Part shown: positions 21,521-30,330 of the stretch, piece after piece
How the letters are laid out: each line of letters opens with the position of its first letter
Numbering within the stretch: the stretch's first letter is position 1
From: Cycas panzhihuaensis
Lineage: Eukaryota > Cycadophyta
NCBI GenBank assembly: GCA_023213395.1
Contig: CM041465.1
Location: forward strand, 88,357,741 to 88,421,740
Reading direction: 5' to 3'
Length of the DNA stretch: 64,000 nt
Program-made: the position numbers and the translations under genes
Notes under the pieces: model-generated
Told to the model about the DNA's origin: nothing
What the model saw: only the letters and a program-made list of their open reading frames with translations
Database searches by the model: none

Positions 21521-21639
21521 ATTTATGATCTGTAATGTAAGACATGGATCTTCCGACACAAATGATTCTGCAAAAAAATAATTGCCAATCGATGATAAAG
21601 CAAAAATTAAGGAGTTACTTAATGAGGCCAATGCTGAAA

Positions 21640-21971
21640 ATGTACAAATATCATTGCAGGCCATTATAGGAGAGATCAACACCCCCCAAATGCTTTGATT
21701 CAAAGGGATGATCAAAATTGCAAAAATAGCAGTTCTTGTGAATAGTGGTGACACTCATAACTTCATCAATAGGCCTACAACAACTAAGTTAGGTCTTCAA
21801 AGGAAACCACTCAAGCAATTCCAAGTCACAATCGCTAACGGGAAAAGCATGCCATGTGGAGGGTTTTGCGATAAAGTGCACTTACAAATAGCATATTACT
21901 TCATCAATTCTAGCATGTTCTCTATGTCAATAAGAGTCATTAGCATAGTTCTTGGCATCCAATGGTCATAG
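21640..21971 (+). pseudogene. Aspartic protease of chromovirus N
   Basis: It reads KIAVLVNSGDTHNFINRPTT then KLGL, QFQVTIANGKSMPCGGFC and SMSIRVISIVLGIQW. The family's D-S-G catalytic triplet is NSG here, a G-to-A type change that removes the catalytic aspartate. Its length and order between zinc knuckle and RT are normal. Confidence 0.85.
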
Positions 21972-22129
21972 AATCTCAAGAATATCATTACCAACTATAA
22001 GACACGCTTTAGGAGTTTCTTCCAAAAGGGACACAAGTATAAGTTGCAAGCACTAACCACACCACCAACACAACTAATAACATTGCACTAAACAGAGAAG
22101 CTATTAAAGAAAAATACAACCATGTATTT

Positions 22130-23500
22130 GATGACATGCTATAAAATTTCAATAGAGGACATCCCAGAGGAGGTACAAAATCTCATCAACCAACACAATG
22201 AGGTTTTAAAGACCCACCTCAAGGGCTACCACCAAGCTAAAGGTGCAAGCATAACATCAATTTAGTACCGAGAGCCACACCGATAAATATCCAACCATAT
22301 CAAAATCCATATCACTTCAAACGAGAGATCAAGCGAATTACCCAAAAACTCTTGCAGCAAGGGTACACTACCCCCAATTCTAGCTCTTTTGCATCTTCAG
22401 TTATCTTAAGTCAAAAGAAGGATGGGTCATACCATATGTGGGTGGACTACATAGGACTCAATAAGTTGACAGTCAAGAATAGGTATCAAATTCCCAAAAT
22501 AGATGACCTACTCAATGAGCTACATGAAGCTCAATATTTTTCTAAAATAGATCTATGTTCAGGATATTACCAAATCCATATTAAGGCAGAAAACGAATAC
22601 AAGATAGCATTCTGAACCCACGAAGGGTTATTTCAATTCCATGTCATGCCATTTGGCTTAACCAACGAGCACCATGAGCAATGTACTAAAACCCTTTTTA
22701 CGCAAGTTTGTGTTGGTATTCTTTGATGACCTTCTGATTTATAGCAAAATTTGGGAGGAGCATTTAGAGCATCTTAAAGTAGTACTACAAATATTGGAAA
22801 ACAATTAGTTCTTTGGGAACAAAGTCAAATGTGCTTTTGGGAAAACGAAACATGAGTATCTTGGGCACATAATCACATAGGAGGGTGTCAAAATGGACCC
22901 CAAAAAGGTCCAAGCAATTATAGATTGACCCACACTAAAAAACATAGTCGGGATAAGGAGCTTTTTAGGAACTGCAAGTTTTCTACGTCATTTCACTAAA
23001 GGATATGCCAACATAGCAGCACTATTAACTGATCTAACGAAGGAGGAGGCATCCACTTGGAGCCAACCTCCCAGAGAGAACTTTCAAGGTTTGAAAGCAA
23101 CAATGCCGATAGCCCCAATCCTCGCAACACCAAATTTCAATTGCCCATCTGTTTTCGAATGCGATGCTTCAAGAATAGGACGAGTTGTACCTCTCCAAGA
23201 TGACTGGCCGTTAGTATATGAAAGTCATAAATTGAATACAAGGGAATGACTAAAACCTATTTACGACAAAGAGATGCTAGCAATAATGCGTGCCATACAC
23301 TAATGGCGACAATACCTACTAGGAAGCAAATTCATAGTCAAGACCAATCACGACAATATCAAGTACTTCATAAATCAAAAAATATTGTCAAATGAACAAC
23401 AAAAGTGGGTAAGTAAACTCTAGACGTTTGATTTCAATATTGTTTACAAAAAAGAACTGGAAAATGTTCCTACAGATGCTTTATTGCGAATCCCAAAAAC
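22130..23500 (+). pseudogene. Reverse transcriptase and RNase H of chromovirus N
   Basis: RT landmarks: QQGYTTPNSSSFASSVILSQ, KKDGSYHMWVDYIGLNKLT, RYQIPKIDDLLNELHEAQYF, SKIDLCSGYYQIHI, then a shift, then [23 protein letters not shown] with the DD pair intact and HEYLGHIIT. RNase H: FECDASRIGRVVPLQ, YDKEMLAIMRAIH, GSKFIVKTNHDNIKYF, NEQQKWVSKL and FDFNIVYKK. At least seven stops and one frameshift occur. One is directly after the KIAF segment (22613). Confidence 0.92.
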
Positions 23501-23587
23501 ATCTCCTTACAAAAAATCTCCATGGCTACTCCAAGTTGGATTCACAAGCTAACCTAGGAATATCTAAACAATCTAATAACCTAGAAA

Positions 23588-24775
23588 ATGCTACAAGAAG
23601 CTCACATTGAAGAAAAGACTAAGTACAAACTCAAGGGTGGTCTGATTCTACAAAAAGGAAAGATTGTTGTACCAACTATGTCTACATTCAAGGATAAAAT
23701 TCTTCACCAAGCACATTCCACTCCAATGACAAGACATGTCAAGATCGACAAGACATATCACAATATTTGCAATATTTTTTATTGGAAGGGAATGAAAGCA
23801 AGTACTTACAAGTTTGTCTTGAAATGCGATGTGTGTCAAAGGAACAAGAATGAGAGAATCAAAATCCCCAAGTTGCTTCAGTGCTTACACATATCGCAAC
23901 AAAAATGGGAGGAAATTTCAATGAGTTTTATAATAGGGCTTCCCAAGTCAGAAAACAAGGACACAATCTTCATCGTGGTTGACCATTTAATCAAATATAC
24001 CCATTTCAAAGGAACCCAAGCAATAGGAAAAGCAAGTCAAATTGTTGAACTCTTCATCAAAGAAATTTACAGCCTACATGGATTCTAAAAACTCATCGTC
24101 AGCAATCGTAACTCCAAATTCACAAGCAATTTTTGGCAAGAACTACTCAAACAAGCTAGCACAAAATTTTCCATGACCACCGCTTATCATCCATAGACCG
24201 ATAGTCAAACCAAGGTAGTAAATAAATGTCTTGAAGGGTATCTACATAATTTTACATCTGACAAATAACAACAATGGCACAATTGGCTTCACCTGAATGA
24301 ATGGTGGCACAATACCACTTACCATACATCAACCAAGATGACCTCTTTCCAAGCATTATATGGTTTCAAACCCCCTTCACTTCTCACGTGGGCTAACACC
24401 TCACAAATTCAATATGTACAAGAACAACAAGAGCAAATGGAGTCAACAGTGTAAATACTCAAGAACAATCTCAATTTAGCCAAATTTTGGGTGAAATAAG
24501 AAGCTAATTTATGCAAAATAGAAAGATCATTCGAAGCAAGCAATTGGGTGTTTTTGAGGCTTCAACCATATAAACAAACCACTATGAAACAACTAAGCAA
24601 ATTCAAATTACAATCTTGATTTTTGGGTCTATACCAAATTTTAGACAAGGTGGGTGAAGTAGCATACTAACTTGACTCGCCTCAAACCAGTCACATCCAT
24701 AACATCTTCCATGTCTCTTACCTCAAATGTAAGATAGGACCAACTACCGTCCCACAAACAAAATTACTCGTGTTG
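23588..24775 (+). pseudogene. Integrase of chromovirus N
   Basis: The zinc domain (LHQAHSTPMTRH, then KCDVCQRNK), core and C-terminal GPY/F-type region (WVFLRLQPYKQTTMKQLSKF, then IHNIFHVSYLKCKIG) are readable, open for 166 codons from 23588. Two catalytic aspartates are gone. The first core motif reads MSFIIGLPKS instead of MDFI, and the second reads VSNRNSKFTSNFW instead of SDRD. The YHPQTD motif has a TAG in place of Gln at about 24194. Confidence 0.92.
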
Positions 24776-24871
24776 AATGAAGAAGGAAAAATGATACTAG
24801 AACTGGAAGGCATCTTACAGATATGAACTAAGAAACTACACTCCAAAGAAATCCGTGAGTACTTGATTAAA
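24776..24871 (+). pseudogene. Chromodomain of chromovirus N, first half
   Basis: It reads LEGILQI then KKLHSKEIREYLIK, the N-terminal strands of a chromodomain fused to the integrase, which would steer insertion to heterochromatin. O interrupts it. The second half resumes at 29610 with ATWESED. Confidence 0.8.
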
Positions 24872-24876
24872 TAGAA

Positions 24877-25297
24877 TATTAGTGATAGTTAACTTAGGTT
24901 AACTATACACTTAATGCTTCATTAGGGGATAGTTATCGTGTGCAGGTGTGATAGAGAGATGCATCCTTATGCGAACAGGAACGATAAAGAGTCGAGACCA
25001 TATGGGAAATAATATGATACCATTTTAGGGTATATTTATATGTAACCCCTTGGTATTCCAATCATCAACTCATATCAATGTGATCTCATCAAATTTGCTC
25101 ATGTTCTATCTCACCCTTGAAACATTGTGTATTATTTTATTTTAATATATCAAGCATTATGTTGGTGGATTTTCTCTCTCAAGAGTTTCCCATGATAATT
25201 CTAGTGTTTGAATCTCCTTATGCATGTTCCTGGGGTGTAACAGCCACACCTCGGTTGGTTTAACACCCGCAACTTTGCATACACACAAACCTTCACA
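24877..25297 (+). repeat. 5' LTR of element O
   Basis: The start TATTAGTGATAG corresponds to TGTTAGCGATAG in the 3' copy, so the canonical TG has become TA. It ends ACCTTCACA against the primer site. Confidence 0.9.
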
Positions 25298-25310
25298 TGG
25301 TATCAAAGCC
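25298..25310 (+). other. Primer-binding site of element O
   Basis: TGGTATCAAAGCC abuts the LTR directly and is of the initiator-Met type. Confidence 0.9.
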
Positions 25311-26718
25311 TGAGGAAGCAAGGAACGACGTTAGAACCTAGATTTGAGATTGGAAATGAGTGAGTTTGGCACTAACCAGTCAAATTTGAAGGTTGGAGAT
25401 CCATTGATTGGGTTGACACTAAGAAAAGTGGCCATCCAGAGTTGCCAAAATGCATTGGGCACCTTATATGCTTGTGGCACCAACAGTGGAAGCTATACAA
25501 TGATGTTGGGCATCAATTGAAACTATACAACGACATCGGACTAAGATTGGGATCATAAAAGTAGTGTTGGGCAAGTTTTGAAGACATTGGGCACCGTTTG
25601 ATTGTGTTGGGCTTCAAATTGAAGTTGTACAACAAAGAATAGGCAGTTTTTGATAAATAGATTGGTTGATGCATGAACTGAATGAGTTTGAAGAAGAATC
25701 TACTCATCTGACTTCATTATGAGCAATCTAGGAGGATTTGAAAGCTATGTGCAACCTTGTGACCAAGCATTGCAACAATAAAAAAATTAAGATATATTAA
25801 CTCTAAAAGCCATATAGTTTTCAAATGTTGGAGAAAACACTATAAAAACTGCCATTGTGCATAATTGCATGAAGAATTTGCCATTGTTGAAGAAAAACCG
25901 CCATAGTTTGACATGAATCTCAACGCATTAATATTTGATTAATCAATATTAATCGACAAAGTATTAACACAAATATAATTACGACCATTTCATTATGAAA
26001 TTAATCACGTAGGTTGTGCAGCGCAGATTTCATCGTGAAACTAATCCCACGAGTCAAATGTAACCATCGTTTTTTGGAAATTAATCGCAAAAAATATTGA
26101 TATGATAATATTTGATACATATATATCATTGATATATAGTTTGATCAATAAAGTCACACGTAGGTTGAAAATCTGCCATAGAGACTGTGGCCATCGTACG
26201 CCGGAGAACGGAATGATATATTGAACAATGCTTCTGATATTTCAATATGGTTTGAAGGGCCGATTAATAGAGATTGATCATATTTTTTAAGGACGTGGAT
26301 TAATATTATTCAATTAATATTATTCGTACGATTTTGGAGGTGGTATAATTGAAGAGAATATTCTATTGAATAATCTGAATTTAATATTTGGTTAAAACTT
26401 TAGATAAAGCACTTTACAACATTTATTAAGTGATTATTCCATCTGAATTCAGCCCAACAATATGCGACGTCCGTGTACAAAGTATATTGCTTTCATCAAG
26501 GAGTTTATTGTGTTAAAAAGTGTTTTTAAATACACTATTTCTTCGATTGACATTAGAAGGCATATTATTTGCAGAGAACGCATGAAACATATATCAAAAT
26601 CTCAGTGAAGTGATATACGAAGCTGTGATTTAGGCTTCGTAAAGTGTTAAACAGTGGAAACTAAGACTTATAATCGTGATTGGCAATAAAGTGGAAGTGA
26701 ACTCAAAATATCTATAAA
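25311..26718 (+). other. Long leader of element O with degenerate tandem repeats
   Basis: 1.4 kb without a recognised gene. Between about 25440 and 25640 a motif of about 50 bp built from TTGGGCA, GAAACTATACAA and TGATGTTGGGCATC-like words recurs three to four times in degenerate form. From 25920 to 26420 it is AT-rich. Confidence 0.5.
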
Positions 26719-27385
26719 CATGGACACTAGAACAACTTTATTGACACAAGTGATCTTTGACGGCAACAATTTCAAGGAGTGGAAATCCAACACAGAGCTT
26801 GTGTTGATGGTCTAGGAGCTTTGAGATCTAACCTGCGAGGCTCCACCCGAGAAAAAGGAAGGGTAAGTTGATGTTAAATCAGATAAACTCACACGGAGAA
26901 CACAGCTTCATGCCATTGGTCTACTAAAGCTCTCAGTTGCCCCAAATCAGAGAGCATTTGTCCAGAAGTTGGATATGCCACACGACATTTGGAGGACCCT
27001 ATGTAACATGTTTGAACAAAAGAAGACAAACCATTTGGTTGTCTTATTGGGTGAACTGTTCAACTCCTGCATTGAGGATGAGAGCAACATCAACACCTAT
27101 TTGAATAGGTTGACTGATATTAGGAATAAGCTAGAGGGAATAGAAGAAGATTTGATTAGTGATAAAATCCTATTCGCAATTATCATGAACAAGTTACCAA
27201 CAACTTACAACACCTTTCAGACAGTGTATAATGTTGACGAGATGTTGCAAGATACCTCATTTCAGAAGCTAAAGGAGCTACTTCTTGCAAAAGAAGCTAA
27301 GCTTAAACATCACGGGTTTGTGGGTTCTATTGACACTAGTCATGCCCTATCCTCAAAAGTTCAGAAGAATGAGGATGAAGTTTGA
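26719..27385 (+). pseudogene. Gag of element O
   Basis: ATG at 26719 starts DTRTTLLTQVIFDGNNFKEW, the typical copia Gag (UBN2-type) start. After three stops an open stretch from 26969 (138 codons) reads DIWRTLCNMFEQKK, FNSCIEDESNINTYLNRLTD, IRNKLEGIEEDLISDKI, LNKLPTTY-like and FQKLKELLLAKEAKL. A Lys-rich tail follows (27386-27480). No zinc knuckle is visible. Confidence 0.85.
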
Positions 27386-27457
27386 GATAAACATTCACAT
27401 GAAAAGGGTACCAATAAAGGGAAGAAGAAGATGGGCCACAGGGAAAAGGACTACTAG

Positions 27458-28081
27458 GTGAGGAAAAAGAATTTAAGGCAAGCCAATGGAAAGGAGAAGA
27501 TTACAGCTTATTATGTCTGCGTGTTAGCTCACTCAGGCACTCAACAACATATCCCCCCTAGAAAGCAGAGTTTTGATGTGTTAAACCAAAATTTTGGCCA
27601 AACAAACATCATACTTGATAATGTTGATGTGGTACCAATAAAAAAGGTTGAAACAGTCACAGTGAAAGGCGGTTGTCTCGAGAAGGTGCGTTATACACCT
27701 AGAATGAATCACAATCTTCTTTCTACTCAGGATACCTAGATATACTCTTCCAAAGATAAATCAAAAGTGAAACAATTTAAAGCGACAAGTGAAAAGATAT
27801 GTGAAAATTAGATAAAATTGTTAAGGAGTAATAGTGGAAAAGCCTACAACAATTACATTTCTAAGTTATGTTCTAATCATGGTATTGAGTTAATCCCACA
27901 TGATGGAGTTGCCACATGGAAGGTTGATACCTTGGTTGGCATGGAGTTATGTAGGGTGCAAACACAACATATGCCATCCAAGTTCGAGACAGAAGCTGTG
28001 AGAATTGTTGTTCACATTATGAACCAGATTCCAACCTTTGCAGTTCAAAGTGTGATGCCACATGAAAGCTGGACCAATTGA
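27458..28081 (+). pseudogene. GAG-pre-integrase / integrase fragments of element O
   Basis: The frame at 27458-27739 ends with VETVTVKGGCLEKVRYTPRM then NHNLLSTQ, the segment preceding copia integrase (LYVPGLNHNLLSV type). At 27818-28081 LRSNSGKAYNNYISKLCSNH then GIELIP matches the integrase core around the second aspartate and beyond, with the aspartate replaced by Asn. QMNQIPT-like 'HIMNQIPTFAVQSVMPHESW' matches the core's C-terminal end. The HHCC domain and first aspartate region are missing. Confidence 0.75.
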
Positions 28082-29168
28082 AAGCCTTCCATTTAAAAAA
28101 TCTTCACATGCATCACAAATGCACTAAGCTCTAACAGACAATTGAAGCAATCTAACCATAGTTGCAAAAGTGCTTTGTAGAATACTATGGAAACAGTCAT
28201 ACGTATAGACTATGGAATCTGGTGATGCAGAAGTGTCTTCATTGTCAAGATATAAAGATTGATGAAGCATCAACATACCAGTTTGATAAGCCTCTACTAT
28301 CAGATGTTTGTTAACCCCCCCCCCCCCCACCTTCACGACATCTCCTAATCTTGCAAAGGTCGAGCTCCAAGAGGAAGATAAAGTAAAAGGTAATAAAAAA
28401 CGCTAGTTACTTGTTGAGGAGATGGCAACCTCCACTAAGTCATTGTTGGCCATAACTAAGGATGTAACAGAAAGGCTAAATGAAACTCGAACTACTAGTC
28501 AACTTCAAATGACGAAAATCATTCACTCCCATGTTCCTGATTCATTATGGCAAATGAATCCTTCCTAGAGAGCAATTGTGGAGAAGGATAAAGATTCTTT
28601 ACATAGAAATATACCTTCTACTCAAATTGACCCTGAGATGAAGATTGCACCCGTTGATCACAAATCAGTAAACAGGTCAAATATAGCAGCTACATTTGAT
28701 GGAGAGTTACATCAAAATAATATTCAGTCTACATTTCTTAAACTAGACTTGAGGACATTATATCAAGCACAAACCTCTGAGGCCATTAAAGAAGGACAAA
28801 ATAAACTTTTGTGCCAATTAAATTGCACTAATGGTACATACCATGTGTTCGATTTGGACTTGTCTTCAGTTGATGAAACATTATGACTTGTGGAAGAAGC
28901 TCTTAGTTTGGGGGAAGAGTACCTGCAAGATCAAGTATCGATATTAGAACCAAGATACTAGTTGATTATTCAAGAGGTGTTTGATGAAAGCAAGCTTCAA
29001 GAGGAATCTTCTTCAACCAATAACTGGGTTGCGAATCAATTCACGAAGCTATTGGATAAGCGTCACTAGTCAACACTCAGCAAGATCATCCTTGAGGGGG
29101 ATCAGTCTACAAGGACAGATCTCCTGACTAATGGAGCAATTAACTTTGTTTCATCCCCTATTCGCATT
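28082..29168 (+). pseudogene. Unidentified frame occupying the RT/RNase H place in element O
   Basis: After the integrase remnant there is no RT. The plus strand instead has a frame from about 28360 (KGNKKR) through EEMATSTKSLLAITKDVTER, with a stop at 28567, to an open stretch at 28578-28886 (102 codons: DSLHRNIPSTQIDPEMKIAP, STFLKLDLRTLYQAQTSE, QLNCTNGTYHVFDLDLSS). It then continues with NWVANQFTKLLDKRH to the polypurine tract. I recognise no family. A run of 14 C lies at about 28314-28327. It may be a transduplicated host fragment or an element-specific ORF. Confidence 0.4.
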
Positions 29169-29177
29169 AAGGGGGGA
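29169..29177 (+). other. Polypurine tract of element O
   Basis: AAGGGGGGA lies directly before the 3' LTR start TGTTAGCG. Confidence 0.85.
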
Positions 29178-29604
29178 TGTTAGCGATAGTTAACTTAGGT
29201 TAACTATACACTTAATGCCTCATTAGGGGATAGTTATCATGTGCAGGTGCGACAAAGAGATGCATCCTTATGCGAATAGGTATGATGAAGAGTCGTGACC
29301 ATACGCGAAATAATACGATACCATTTCAGGGTATATTTATATATACCCCCTTGGTATTCCAATCATCAACTCATATCAATGTGATCTCATCAAATTTGCT
29401 CGTGTTCCATCTCACCCTTGAAACACTGTGTGTTGTTTTATTTTAATATATCGAACATTGTGTTGGTGGGTTTTCTCTCTCGGGAGTTTCCCATGATAAA
29501 TCAGGTGTTCAAGTCTCCTTGTGCATGTTCCTAGCGTGTAACAGTTCCTGCCTCTGGTTGGTTTAACACCCGACCTGTAGCCTGCATATACACCAATCTT
29601 AATA
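29178..29604 (+). repeat. 3' LTR of element O
   Basis: It starts TGTTAGCGATAG. The end reads CTTAATA where the 5' copy reads CTTCACA, so the terminal CA has become TA. It is followed by TAGAA. Confidence 0.88.
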
Positions 29605-29609
29605 TAGAA

Positions 29610-29718
29610 GAAAGAAGATCATGAAGAAGCCACTTGGGAATCTGAAGACTAGTACCAACAACATGCAAACCTTCCCATGCTTCAAGGGCAAAGCATGTTT
29701 TTACTGGGAGGGACTTCT
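29610..29718 (+). pseudogene. Chromodomain of N, second half, and polypurine tract
   Basis: It reads EDHEEATWESED, the conserved TWE end of the chromodomain, continuous with 24871 once O is removed. The purine-rich GGGAGGGACTTCT (29706-29718) precedes the N 3' LTR. Confidence 0.8.
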
Positions 29719-30102
29719 TGCATTCCCTTCCTAAGTCTAACCAACTTAATACCTACCTTGTGACTGACTTCAAATTGCAATATTAAGTATCTAGTATGGC
29801 TGACTTCAAAGTGCAGTATAAAGAATTTATTTTAGCCAACTTTAATCACTCATCTTGGCTAACTTCTATATGTAGGTTATGGTTGCCTATATATAGGACT
29901 TTTTTCAGCCTTAGTGGAATCATCAGTTTCAGATTCTAATATGCCATATTTTTGGCCCTAAGGAGTGGATTTTAGGAGGACACCTCACCTCAAAGAGGGT
30001 ACCTTTTACTCTTTATTTACTATAAGTTTTGGAATCCTTGCCAGGATACTCTTCCTTGGTTTTTACTATAGTTGTGGTGTGAATTCCCTAGGAATTCCCA
30101 CA
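29719..30102 (+). repeat. 3' LTR of chromovirus N, shortened
   Basis: It starts TGCATTCCCTTCCTAAG and ends ATTCCCACA. Relative to 19829-20335 about 120 bp of U5 are replaced by a segment of about 40 bp (CTTGCCAGGATACTCTTCCT then TGGTTTTTAC). A near copy of that segment lies at 30187-30219 outside the element. Confidence 0.85.
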
Positions 30103-30109
30103 GTAAACC

Positions 30110-30330
30110 TACCAAAGCTGGTGTTCCTTTTCCTTCCCATTATTTTCGCAAGAAGATATATTTCCATTTTCTTCTCCAACTTGAAAGGCTTGCCAAGGTA
30201 CTCTTCCTTGGTTTTCACTAAGCTTGGCATTTCCTCCATCCATGTATGAATCGACTTATCTAAGGGTTTATTCTACCTCAAGTCTTGAGCTATTTCTTCA
30301 ACATTTAACAATTTGCCTGACTAACATGAC
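30110..30330 (-). pseudogene. Short readable minus-strand frame, unidentified
   Basis: Minus-strand translation gives about 70 residues with one stop (KLLNVEEIAQDLR, SIHTWMEEMPSLVKTKEEYL, GKPFKLEKKMEIYLLAKIMG). It is too protein-like to ignore but matches nothing I recognise. It may be part of the sequence into which N inserted. Confidence 0.3.

Larger units (their letters stand above)
24877..29604 (+). mobile_element. Element O: copia derivative lacking RT and RNase H
   Basis: LTRs of 421 and 427 bp, a primer site abutting the 5' LTR, a polypurine tract before the 3' LTR and a perfect 5-bp duplication TAGAA (24872-24876 and 29605-29609) delimit it. The interior carries copia Gag, a fragment of the GAG-pre-integrase/integrase region and an unidentified frame. 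No RT or RNase H motif is present. LTR identity is about 90% by eye. It inserted into the chromodomain of N. Confidence 0.92.
19829..30102 (+). mobile_element. Element N: Ty3/gypsy chromovirus, split by copia O
   Basis: The LTRs are 19829-20335 and 29719-30102. The primer site at 20338 gives plus orientation, and the polypurine tract ends at 29718. The order gag, zinc knuckle, protease, RT, RNase H, integrase, chromodomain is the Ty3/gypsy chromovirus order. O interrupts the chromodomain at 24877-29604. Flanks TAAGG and GTAAA do not form a clear target duplication, and the 3' LTR is about 120 bp shorter, so one end may be rearranged. LTR identity is low (roughly 80-85% where alignable), which makes N older than O. 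Confidence 0.9.

Noticed and set aside
28314-28327. Run of C as a functional motif
   Set aside because: A homopolymer of this kind is likely mutational expansion or sequencing error. No supporting context.
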